The notes beneath the pieces are model-generated. The model saw only the letters and a program-made list of their open reading frames with translations. It did no database searches and was not told the DNA's origin. Made by a program: the position numbers and the translations under genes. A stretch of DNA of 43,088 nucleotides. Source: a virus. The DNA lies in IMG/VR virus record IMGVR_UViG_3300045136_000164, positions 1 through 43,088 of that record; one strand, 5' to 3'. This document shows, piece by piece, positions 1 through 6,973 of the stretch; position 1 is the stretch's first letter, and every line of letters starts with the position of its first letter.

Positions 1-1
1 T

Positions 2-223
2 CAGGTGGCCCACGCGGCCGCCGGCGCGGCCCTCCAAGCGGCCCGCAAGGCCCAGTCCGACGCGGCCAAGGTCCACGACGCCACCCGCCGGCGGGCTGAA
101 ACGGCTCGCGTGAATCTATGGCGGGCCTCTGACAGTCCCGACACGACGCCCGACCCGTCCGCCCCTCTCCCTTCTCCGGTTCCCGACCATGAGCAACCCG
201 CCGACGCCCTCCCCTCTGCCTGA
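2..223 (+). CDS. 3' part of a small coiled-coil-like protein, cut by the window edge
   Basis: An open frame enters from the left edge and stops at TGA 221-223. A GTG at 5 could be a start, but there is no room to see a ribosome site, so it is more likely the tail of a longer gene. The first 40 residues are Ala/Arg/Lys-rich and look helical (AAAGAALQAARKAQSDAAKV); the last 30 are Pro/Ser-rich and probably disordered. It overlaps the next gene's ATG at 189 by 35 bases. The right-edge fragment starting at 43022 has a similar style and could be its N-terminus if the genome is circularly permuted, but direct joining of the two ends puts them one base out of frame. No function recognised. Confidence 0.55.
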   Translation, partial: QVAHAAAGAALQAARKAQSDAAKVHDATRRRAETARVNLWRASDSPDTTPDPSAPLPSPVPDHEQPADALPSA

Positions 224-1490
224 AGATGCCGGGCCCGCCGGGTCCGCCGCATCCGGCCCCGCATCCGGCTCCGCATCCGGCTCCGCATCCGGCCCCGCGT
301 CCGACCTGACCGGTCCGCCGGGCCCGCCCCACCCGTGGCTGAACGTGCGGGCGCTGGCGTCATCCAACGCCGACCCCGCGACGCATCCCCACCCGCCCCG
401 GGCGTCCCGCCCGGTCACGGTCGGCGGCGGCCGGCCGGTGCGAGTGGTGGACGTGGCGCGCGCGGACGTCCGGGACGTCATGGAGTGCGGCGGGGAATCG
501 TTCTCGCTGGGCTCGCCCGGGGCGTGCGACTGTGACGCGCGGCTGGACCGGTTCGCGGCCGTCGTGCGCGCGGACGCCTTCGACGTGGCCGCCGGCGTGT
601 CCGGGTCGGACCGCGACTTGACCCGGCGCTGGATGGAGGCCGCCATGGCGCTGGACCCGGCCGGGCCCGCCGGGGTGGCCTTCACGTTCGACCCGACGAA
701 CCCGGAAGTGTTCGTCCACGCCCGCCGGCCGATGCTGGACGCGCTCCGGCGCGCGGCCGCGACGCCCAAGCCGCCGGCCCCGACGCCGGACGGGACGGCC
801 ACGGCCACGGCGCTCCGGGCGGAAATGCGCGACCCCGACGCCACGAAGGCGGAACTGGCCCGGCTCCGGGCCCGGCTCGCGGACGACATGACCGTCCGGG
901 ACGAACTCCGCCGGGACTGTCGCCGGCTGGCCGACGAACTGGCGGACGAACGCCGGGCCCATCGGCGGGCCCGGGGGCTGGTGGCGTGGGATGCGAACTC
1001 GACCCGGGCGCGCGGCGGGGCCGGGCTGCGCGGGGATGACCTGTACCGGCTCTGTATGGACCGGGTGGAGTATCTGGCCGGCACGCATCCCCACCCGGCG
1101 ACCCGGTGGGGGCGCGAACTGGACGCCCTGTCGAAGATGGTCCGGTTCTGGGCGAACGCTTGGGACGGCCCGGTGACCACGGCGGAGGCCACGCCGGCGA
1201 CCCCGCCGGACGCGGAAAGCCCGCCTGTTCCCCCTGTCCGGGCCCCACGCGCGCGGGGGCTGGCCGACCCCATCGTCCCGAATCCGGCCGGGCCCGCCGA
1301 CCCGGTCGGCGCGACGACGTCCGGCGCCCGGTTCGACTTCGCCGGGTTCCTGACCACGCGGCCCGCGTCCATGACGGTCGGGGCGTCGCACGACCCCGGC
1401 GTCATCGTGAAGGCGTTGCGCGGGTGGGCCGGTATGCGTGGCCTGTCGCTGGCCGGCGCGCGCGTCGAAGACTGGGAGCGGTCGCTGTGA
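189..1490 (+). CDS. Hypothetical 433-aa protein with Gly/Ser/Pro repeats and a central coiled coil
   Basis: Reads ATG 189 to TGA 1488-1490. Residues about 18-40 are a low-complexity Ser-Gly-Pro-Ala stretch made from four near-identical 12-bp repeats (249-296). A Cys pair (CDC, about residue 117) lies in a compact region, and about residues 215-260 (AELARLRARLADDM, RRLADELADERRAHRRAR) look like a strongly charged coiled coil. A Pro-rich linker precedes a short C-terminal domain (about 375-433). The next gene starts inside its stop codon (TGATG), so the two are translationally coupled. It lies upstream of the packaging genes. I do not recognise the family. Confidence 0.8.
   Translation: MSNPPTPSPLPEDAGPAGSAASGPASGSASGSASGPASDLTGPPGPPHPWLNVRALASSNADPATHPHPPRASRPVTVGGGRPVRVVDVARADVRDVMECGGESFSLGSPGACDCDARLDRFAAVVRADAFDVAAGVSGSDRDLTRRWMEAAMALDPAGPAGVAFTFDPTNPEVFVHARRPMLDALRRAAATPKPPAPTPDGTATATALRAEMRDPDATKAELARLRARLADDMTVRDELRRDCRRLADELADERRAHRRARGLVAWDANSTRARGGAGLRGDDLYRLCMDRVEYLAGTHPHPATRWGRELDALSKMVRFWANAWDGPVTTAEATPATPPDAESPPVPPVRAPRARGLADPIVPNPAGPADPVGATTSGARFDFAGFLTTRPASMTVGASHDPGVIVKALRGWAGMRGLSLAGARVEDWERSL
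249..296 (+). repeat. Four tandem 12-bp repeats (GCATCCGGCYCC)
   Basis: Four consecutive 12-bp units at 249, 261, 273 and 285 differ at one C/T position; a degenerate fifth unit begins at 297. They encode the ASGP/ASGS repeats of the gene at 189 and are in frame, so copy-number change would lengthen or shorten the linker by four residues. Confidence 0.85.
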
Positions 1491-1957
1491 TGGCCCCGGA
1501 GGACGTCGTGGCGCTGGACGACGCGCGCTGGTGCGCGTGGATGGCCCAAGAGGCGCGCGGCCGCGCGGACGCCACGCCGGCCAGTGGCCGCGCGCGCCAT
1601 CTGGCGGACGCCGACCGGTACGACCGGCTGGGCGGGCTGGCCGACGCGACCGTTATTGCTACGCCCGCCCTCGCGGCGCTGGCGAAGTTCGGGGCGCTGG
1701 TCCTGTCGTATATGCTGGACCACGAAATGTGTGGCCCGGACGAAGCCGACCCGCAAGAGTTCGCGGTGGCCGCCGGGGCGCTGGTCGTGGAGCGGCGGGC
1801 CATACCGTGCGGGCCGTCGTGCGGGTGCGCGGAATACTACGGGTCGGAGGACGCGGTGGCGGACTGCTGCCGTCCGCCGGCGGACGTCTCCGCCCTGCTG
1901 GCCCGCCTGACGGCGCCGCTGACTCTCCCGGCCGGCGGCCCGGACCGGGGGTCGTGA
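1490..1957 (+). CDS. Hypothetical 155-aa protein with a Cys-rich cluster
   Basis: The ATG at 1490 overlaps the previous TGA, and the stop overlaps the next ATG at 1957, so it sits in a coupled run of three genes. An in-frame GTG lies at 1487. The N-terminal half is Ala-rich and helical. Residues about 105-125 contain CGPSCGC followed about 12 residues later by CC, a pattern compatible with a small metal-binding knuckle. No catalytic motif or known family recognised. Confidence 0.75.
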   Translation: MAPEDVVALDDARWCAWMAQEARGRADATPASGRARHLADADRYDRLGGLADATVIATPALAALAKFGALVLSYMLDHEMCGPDEADPQEFAVAAGALVVERRAIPCGPSCGCAEYYGSEDAVADCCRPPADVSALLARLTAPLTLPAGGPDRGS

Positions 1958-2208
1958 TGGCACCGACGACCCGTCACGCCATGGTGGCCCGCGTGAAGGA
2001 TGGTCCGTACGGCGGGTGCCACGGGTGCGACCCGAAGGCGGCCCGGACGGCGCTCCGGCACCCGGAGACGTTGCGCCTCTGTGCGGTCTGTGAAGTCGAA
2101 TGGCGCCGGCGGGTGGCGTGGACGCGGGACCCGTTGCCGGCCCCGGAACTGGTCGCCCGGGCCCAGTCGGCCGCGCCGAAGCTGGCGCGCGTGCTGCGCG
2201 GGTGGTAG
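1957..2208 (+). CDS. Small zinc-ribbon-like protein (83 aa)
   Basis: ATG 1957 overlaps the preceding stop (TGATG). Two CxxC pairs, CHGC (about residues 21-24) and CAVC (about 43-46), are spaced as in a small treble-clef or zinc-ribbon fold; a basic stretch (EWRRR) and a C-terminal helix follow. Such proteins in phage genomes often bind nucleic acid or act as adaptors, but nothing more specific can be said. The metal site is inferred from spacing only. Confidence 0.75.
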   Translation: MAPTTRHAMVARVKDGPYGGCHGCDPKAARTALRHPETLRLCAVCEVEWRRRVAWTRDPLPAPELVARAQSAAPKLARVLRGW

Positions 2209-2211
2209 GCT
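2183..2211 (+). promoter_or_regulatory. Weak candidate promoter (TGGCGC-17-TAGGCT)
   Basis: TGGCGC at 2183-2188 and TAGGCT at 2206-2211 are 17 bp apart and resemble the phage promoter set, but the TAG is also the stop codon of the upstream gene, so this may be chance. If real, transcription would start at about 2217-2218, on the ATG itself. Confidence 0.3.
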
Positions 2212-2216
2212 CGCCC

Positions 2217-2615
2217 ATGTTCGCCACGCTCCGGGCCCGGCTCGCGCGCTGGGCTCTCGCGCTCTACGTCTCCCACCGGTGGGTCCGTCGCATGGTCAAC
2301 CCCCTACTTCTGTCGTTCCTCCAAGCGAAGCCGCAAGCGGCCGCTGAACTGCTGGTCGGGTTCGGCGTCCCGGGCCTGACCGCCCGGGGCGTCCCGGTGG
2401 CCCAGATTGCGCCGTTCCTGTCGGCCGTGGCCGACACGATGGCCGGCAAGGCGCCGGCCGCGACCGCCGACAAGTACGTCAACCTGTCCGCGAAGGGCGG
2501 GGCCGACGCCCTGCGCTGGCTGCTGGCCAGCTACGGCCTGTCGGACCCGGCGAACGCGGCGGCCGTGGACGCGGCCGTGGCCGACGTCCTGTCCCGCGCG
2601 GCCCCGCTGGTGTAG
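2217..2615 (+). CDS. Hypothetical 132-aa helical protein
   Basis: ATG 2217 lies 8 bases after the previous stop. The N-terminus is basic (RARLARW) with a hydrophobic-aromatic stretch (ALALYVSHRW); the rest is Ala/Leu-rich and predicted helical, ending near the sequence AAAVDAAVADVLSRAAPLV. A second ATG at 2292 is possible. It closes the unassigned leftmost gene group and is followed by 207 bases of regulatory DNA. No family recognised. Confidence 0.7.
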   Translation: MFATLRARLARWALALYVSHRWVRRMVNPLLLSFLQAKPQAAAELLVGFGVPGLTARGVPVAQIAPFLSAVADTMAGKAPAATADKYVNLSAKGGADALRWLLASYGLSDPANAAAVDAAVADVLSRAAPLV

Positions 2616-2689
2616 GGGCGGCGCCCGCCGGCGGCCCGTCCATCGGCGCCGGCGGGTTCCCGGGTCGTGATTCCGGGCCAGTTCACCCC

Positions 2690-2718
2690 TTGCGCGCACC
2701 CCCGCCCGCGCCTACCAT
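2690..2718 (+). promoter_or_regulatory. Promoter, TTGCGC-17-TACCAT
   Basis: TTGCGC 2690-2695 (extended TTGCGCGCAC) and TACCAT 2713-2718 with 17 bp between. It lies in the gap before the membrane protein/terminase operon and drives genes from 2823 onward. The expected start at about 2725 is followed by GTCTGG-CGTGG (2727-2737), which can pair with CCACG-CCAGAC (2785-2796, one bulged T), giving a long 5'-terminal stem. Confidence 0.75.
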
Positions 2719-2822
2719 GCGGGTGCGTCTGGCGTGGGCGGGGACGCGGCCGGGTTCCTCTCAGGGTTGCCGTCCGCCAACCGTCCACGTCCAGACTTCC
2801 CTCTTTCCGCGAGGCCGCCCCG

Positions 2823-3134
2823 ATGCTCCACCCGCCCCCGCTGTCGTCCGCGCGCCATTGGGCGCTCCGGCTGGTCATCCTCTTATGTGTGCTGGCCGCC
2901 GTGGGCGCCATGCGGCTGGCCATGACGGGGGGCCAGACGTTCCGGGTGATGGTCGGGGCGGGAATCGGCTGTCTTGCGGTGGTCGTGGCCCTGTCGGCCC
3001 TTGCCCAGTTGGGCGCGGCCCAGACGACGTCGGACCCGGCGGACTTTGACGACGGCCCGGGCGCCCCGGCGCCGGCCGGGGACGGTGAGGGGCTGTCCAC
3101 CGGCCGCCCCGGCGGGGCTCCGAAGCCCCGATAG
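2823..3134 (+). CDS. Small two-helix membrane protein (103 aa)
   Basis: ATG 2823 is chosen because the promoter at 2690-2718 lies upstream; earlier in-frame codons would overlap it. Two hydrophobic segments, about residues 13-33 (LRLVILLCVLAAVGAM) and 42-65 (VGAGIGCLAVVVALSALAQL), are separated by a short polar turn. The C-terminal 40 residues are Asp/Pro/Gly-rich and soluble. It is the first gene of the packaging operon, one base before the small terminase start. Function unknown. Confidence 0.7.
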   Translation: MLHPPPLSSARHWALRLVILLCVLAAVGAMRLAMTGGQTFRVMVGAGIGCLAVVVALSALAQLGAAQTTSDPADFDDGPGAPAPAGDGEGLSTGRPGGAPKPR

Positions 3135-3135
3135 T

Positions 3136-3822
3136 ATGGCGGCCCGCAAGTCCAACGGGTCCGGTAGCGGCCGGGGGCCGGGCAAGACGCCCGCTCCCGG
3201 CCCTGTCGTCGTGGGGAACATCCCCAAGGCCGGGAAGACTCCGCCGGCGGGGCGTTCGGCCCGTGGCGGGGCCGGCGCGGCCCCGGGCGGGCCCACCACG
3301 GGCGGCCGCACGGACGGGAAGCGGCGGAACGTGTCGAAGGCGGACGCCCTGACCGGGCGCCGGCCCGGGGCGCGGCCGTCGCTGGCCACGGACAAGCTGG
3401 TCCGGAAGCTCTTGGGTCTTATCCGGGTCGGCCTGACGTTCGAATCCGCCGCCGCCGCCGTGGGCATCACGTCCCGGACGCTCCGCCGCTGGCGGAAGCT
3501 GGGGGCGGACCCGGAATCCGCCCTGACGTACCGGGAGCTTCGGGCGAAGGTCACGGAAGCCGTCTTCATGTCGGAGGCCGCGCTGGTCGAGAACGTGTCC
3601 CGTCAGTCGCGGACCGACTGGCGCGCGGGGATTGCCCTACTGGAACGCCGGTTCCCGGAGCGGTGGGCGCCGCCGGCGGTCACGCTGAAGGGCGACAAGG
3701 ACGCGCCTCTGTTCGACGGCCCGGTGACGGTGCGACTGGTGGCCCCGCACGTCGCGCGCGACGCGGCGGAGGCGGCCCGGAAGGCGACGGAGACGGCGAC
3801 GGCCGACCCGTCGGCGCCGTAG
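3136..3822 (+). CDS. terS: Terminase small subunit (228 aa)
   Basis: The protein has a long basic Gly/Pro-rich N-terminal tail (about residues 1-85), then a helix-turn-helix of the kind used by small terminases (about residues 96-125: IRVGLTFESAAAAVGITSRT, then LRRWRKLG), then a helical segment (ALTYRELRAKVTEAVFM) and a C-terminal portal/large-subunit interaction region (ERRFPERWAP). This architecture and the position immediately before tRNA and large terminase support small-subunit identity. It would recognise the packaging start site and recruit the large subunit. ATG 3136 follows the upstream stop by one base. Confidence 0.85.
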   Translation: MAARKSNGSGSGRGPGKTPAPGPVVVGNIPKAGKTPPAGRSARGGAGAAPGGPTTGGRTDGKRRNVSKADALTGRRPGARPSLATDKLVRKLLGLIRVGLTFESAAAAVGITSRTLRRWRKLGADPESALTYRELRAKVTEAVFMSEAALVENVSRQSRTDWRAGIALLERRFPERWAPPAVTLKGDKDAPLFDGPVTVRLVAPHVARDAAEAARKATETATADPSAP

Positions 3823-3839
3823 GCTGGCGGTCGCCATGC

Positions 3840-3910
3840 TCCCCTATCGTCTATCGGCAAGACTCCGGGCTTTGGACCCGGGAAAGGTGGTTCGAATCCA
3901 TCTAGGGGAA
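3840..3910 (+). tRNA. tRNA-Gln (anticodon TTG)
   Basis: A full cloverleaf can be drawn by eye: acceptor TCCCCTA 3840-3846 with TAGGGGA 3903-3909; D stem GTCT 3849-3852 with AGAC 3860-3863; anticodon stem CCGGG 3865-3869 with CCCGG 3877-3881 and loop CTTTGGA, anticodon TTG at 3872-3874; variable loop GAAA; T stem GGTGG/CCATC around TTCGAAT. The weak T-A first pair is typical of bacterial tRNA-Gln. The discriminator A is base 3910, CCA is not encoded, and 3910 is also the A of the ATG at 3910-3912. It reads CAA, a codon used unusually often in this GC-rich genome. Confidence 0.93.
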
Positions 3911-5232
3911 TGACCGTGTCCGACCGCGTGGCGCCCCGCCGGCGCGCGCCCGGCCGCCGGCGCCGGCCCAAGACGGTCGAGTGGCAACGGCCGTACTACT
4001 ACCCGGCTCAGTCCGCCTTTCTGCTGGACCCGGCCCGGTTCGTCATGGTCGAGGCGTCCACGAAGACGGGGAAAACGTCCGGCTGCATTGCGGCCCAGAC
4101 GGAGGACGTCCTGTTTCTGGGGGCCGCCGGCCGGTCGTTCTGGTGGGTGGCGCCGGTCTATGGGCAAGCCGAAATCGCCTATAACCGATTGCGCCACATG
4201 GCCACGCCGGGCCTGTTCCGGTTCAATGACTCCAAGCTGAAGGCGACCTGTGCGGTCAACGGGGCCGACTGGTTCTTCCGGTCGGCGGAGAAGCCGGACA
4301 ACCTGTATGGAGACGACGTCTGGGGGGTGACCGTGGACGAAGCCTCCCGCGTCCGGGAAGCGTCATGGACGGCCCTGTATTCGACCCTGACCGCCACCGG
4401 GGGGCGCGCGCGCATCATCGGGAACGTGAAGGGGCGCCGGAACTGGTTCTACAAGCTCGCCCGGCGCGCGCAAGCCGGCGAACCTGACCACGCCTACCAC
4501 AAACTGACGGCGTGGGACGCGGTCGCCGGCGGCATCATTGAGCGGTCCGTGGTCGAGGCCGCCCAACGGGACTTGGCCCCGGACGTCTTCGCGGAACTCT
4601 ACTTGGCCGAAGCGTCGGCCGCCGGCGCCAACCCCTTCGGGACCGACGTGGTCGCGCGCCTCTGCCGGCTGGCCCCGCCGGGCCCGGACGGTCGCGTCCC
4701 GGGGACGGACACCCCGGTCGTCTTCGGCGTGGACTTGGGCAAGGTGACCGACTCGACCGTGGTCACGGGGTTGGACACGGCTGGCCGGACGGCGTACTGG
4801 GAGCGGTTCCGGCTCCCGTGGACGGAAACGGTCGTCCGGCTGGTGGACATTCTCCAACGGTTCCCGGGGGCGTTCGCCCTGACGGACGGGACCGGCGCCG
4901 GCGACGCCCCGTCCGAGTTCGTGTCCCGGAAGCCGGGGCTGGCCGGCCGGGTCGAGTCCTTCCAGTTCACGGGCCGGAGTCACCAACAGATTTACGAAGG
5001 ACTGGCGCTCGACATGGGGTCCGGGTCGCTCCCGGCCCTGACCCGGGGCGTCGGGGACTGCCTGTTCGAAGAACTGGATAACTTCACCTTCGAACATCGG
5101 CGGACCGGCGTTCACTACACGGCCCCGGAGGGGATGCATGACGACGCGGTGGCGTCGCTCGCCCTCGCGGCGGAGGCCCGCCGGCGGGCCCGGCTCCGCC
5201 CCTCTGGTCTTTCGGCGCTGGTCGCCTTGTAG
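3910..5232 (+). CDS. terL: Terminase large subunit (440 aa)
   Basis: This is the ATPase-nuclease motor that fills the prohead with DNA. Walker A is ASTKTGKT (residues 49-56) and Walker B is VTVDEAS with D143-E144. The C-terminal RNase H-fold nuclease shows FGVDLGK with D275, then DGTGAGD with D326, and HDDAVASLALA with D411/D412, the expected metal-binding acidic set. ATG 3910 begins on the last base of the tRNA; GTG at 3916 is an equally good start and sits about 8 bases after AGGGGA, itself the 3' acceptor arm of the tRNA. Length is normal for a compact large terminase. Confidence 0.95.
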   Translation: MTVSDRVAPRRRAPGRRRRPKTVEWQRPYYYPAQSAFLLDPARFVMVEASTKTGKTSGCIAAQTEDVLFLGAAGRSFWWVAPVYGQAEIAYNRLRHMATPGLFRFNDSKLKATCAVNGADWFFRSAEKPDNLYGDDVWGVTVDEASRVREASWTALYSTLTATGGRARIIGNVKGRRNWFYKLARRAQAGEPDHAYHKLTAWDAVAGGIIERSVVEAAQRDLAPDVFAELYLAEASAAGANPFGTDVVARLCRLAPPGPDGRVPGTDTPVVFGVDLGKVTDSTVVTGLDTAGRTAYWERFRLPWTETVVRLVDILQRFPGAFALTDGTGAGDAPSEFVSRKPGLAGRVESFQFTGRSHQQIYEGLALDMGSGSLPALTRGVGDCLFEELDNFTFEHRRTGVHYTAPEGMHDDAVASLALAAEARRRARLRPSGLSALVAL

Positions 5233-5238
5233 TACCTT
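5211..5238 (+). promoter_or_regulatory. Weak candidate promoter before the portal gene (TTCGGC-16-TACCTT)
   Basis: TACCTT at 5233-5238 equals the -10 box at 24678; the upstream TTCGGC at 5211-5216 is a poor match to TTGCGC. The 48-base gap before the portal gene holds nothing else recognisable. Confidence 0.25.
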
Positions 5239-5280
5239 GGCCGCGACGCCCGGCCGCCCTCCCTTCCCTCTGCCGCCCCC

Positions 5281-6972
5281 ATGACCGCACCCCCGATTGT
5301 GCTTTCCGGTTCCTCCGGGCAAGGGCTGGGACCGGCCCGGCCCGGCGCCGGCGAACCGACCCCGACCGGGACGTGGCTGGACTACGTCCACCCGGACGTC
5401 AAGCGGTACGCGACCCGGTGGCGCTACGTCTGGGACCTCTACACGGGGGAGTGTGTGGACCCGGGCAACGTGCCGAACTATCTGGTCCGGCGTGCGACCG
5501 GGGAACACGCCGATTCCTACGGCGAGCGGTGCCGGATGGCCGACTACACGAATCACCTGTCGGCGCTGGTGGATTCGCTGTCGGGGATGCTGGCGGCGGT
5601 CGAACGGTCGGCGGTCCGGAAGTGGATGGGGGCGGAGGGCGAGCCCGCCGGCGTGCTGGGGGACCCGAAGGTCCCCGGGACCCTCGCGGAGCGACTGACC
5701 CGGAACGCCTCCGGCGACGGCGACGGGTGGGCGACCATCTGGCGCCGGGTGTCGCCCATGCTGTTCCTCTTGCGGCGGTCGTGGGTCCTGACGGACACGG
5801 CCGCCCCCGGCGTGCCCATGGTCCGGCTCCTGTCGCCGTGGGCGGTCCGGAACTGGATGGAGGACGACAAGACGGGGGTTCTGACGGAGGCCCTACTGGT
5901 CGAGGACGCGGACGCGCGCGCGTCGCTCCACGACGAACCCGACGGCGGCCGGACCTACCTGTATCTTCGGGTCGAGGGGTGGCAACGCCTCCGGCCGGTG
6001 AAGGACTCCGCCGTCGAGGTGGTCGAGGAAGGCCCGTGGTCGTACGTGACCCGCGACGGGACCCCGACCATTCCCTTGTCGTTCGGGTCGCTCCCGATTG
6101 CCCGGGACGTGGGCTACGTGATGGCCCGGAAGTGCAACGCCATCTTCAACAAGGAATCCGAGCGGGACCATCTGTTGCGCTATGGCAACTCCCCCCGGTT
6201 CATGCTGGACGCCCCCGACGAAACGCAATTCAACAAGCTAGTGGACTCGCTGGTCAAGGGGTCGTCCGTGCTTCAGGGCGTGACCCACAAGTGGGTGGCG
6301 CCCGACGTCGGGCCGGCGGAAGTCGCCTCCAAGGTGCTGGAACGGAAGGTCGAGGAGTTCTACCGGACCGGGTTCCGCGAATACGCGGACTCCGCTGCCC
6401 AGAAGACGGCGACCGAAGTCCGTCAGGACGTGGCCGCCGGGCTGGGGGCGGTCCTGTCGCTGGCCCGGACGGCGCTGGATGACTTGGAAAACGACGTCCT
6501 CTGGTTCTTGGAGCAAACGGTGGCGCCGGCGAACCGGGCGAACTGGGGCGTGGCGCACGTCATCCGGTCCGACGACTTCGCGGCCCCGAACCCCGACGAA
6601 GCGGCCGACAAGCTGGTGGCGTCCGCCTTCGGGACGGCCGACGGGGTTCCGATGGGGGCGACGGCCCGGGTCGCGGCCGCCCGCCGCTACGCGGACGCCC
6701 ATGGGCTCGCCTTTGACGAATCGGAGGCGACGGCCGCCGTGCGCGCGGCCATGGTGTCGTCGGCGCTGGCCGCGAACCCGGTCCTGACCATGCCGGCGAC
6801 GGTCCGGGCGGACTACGCCGTGGACGTGGCTATCGCGGCCGGCTACGTCAAATCCGAAGACGTCGCGGGGGTCGCGGCCCTGAAGGCGGAGGCGCTGGCG
6901 CTCGCCCGGGTCGCGGACGAATCGGCCCGCCGGGCCACGGAGGGGTTCCCGGGGCCCAGCCTGACCGGCTGA
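5281..6972 (+). CDS. Portal protein (563 aa)
   Basis: Position directly after large terminase, length, and the sequence support a portal: an N-terminal helical region (YVHPDVKRYATRWRYVWD) resembling DUF4055/SPP1-gp6-like portals, a wing-type mixed region, the stretch YGNSPRFMLDAPDE, and KTATEVRQDVAAGLG followed by a long helix (about residues 375-400), where portals carry their clip/stem. Twelve copies would form the ring through which DNA enters and on which the neck assembles. ATG 5281 lacks an obvious ribosome site. The next gene starts one base after the stop. Confidence 0.85.
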   Translation: MTAPPIVLSGSSGQGLGPARPGAGEPTPTGTWLDYVHPDVKRYATRWRYVWDLYTGECVDPGNVPNYLVRRATGEHADSYGERCRMADYTNHLSALVDSLSGMLAAVERSAVRKWMGAEGEPAGVLGDPKVPGTLAERLTRNASGDGDGWATIWRRVSPMLFLLRRSWVLTDTAAPGVPMVRLLSPWAVRNWMEDDKTGVLTEALLVEDADARASLHDEPDGGRTYLYLRVEGWQRLRPVKDSAVEVVEEGPWSYVTRDGTPTIPLSFGSLPIARDVGYVMARKCNAIFNKESERDHLLRYGNSPRFMLDAPDETQFNKLVDSLVKGSSVLQGVTHKWVAPDVGPAEVASKVLERKVEEFYRTGFREYADSAAQKTATEVRQDVAAGLGAVLSLARTALDDLENDVLWFLEQTVAPANRANWGVAHVIRSDDFAAPNPDEAADKLVASAFGTADGVPMGATARVAAARRYADAHGLAFDESEATAAVRAAMVSSALAANPVLTMPATVRADYAVDVAIAAGYVKSEDVAGVAALKAEALALARVADESARRATEGFPGPSLTG

Positions 6973-6973
6973 C

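Noticed and set aside
116-2227. 703-codon open frame on the minus strand
   Set aside because: Shadow frame of very GC-rich coding DNA; composition is Arg/Pro/Ala noise and the + strand carries coherent overlapping genes with start signals.
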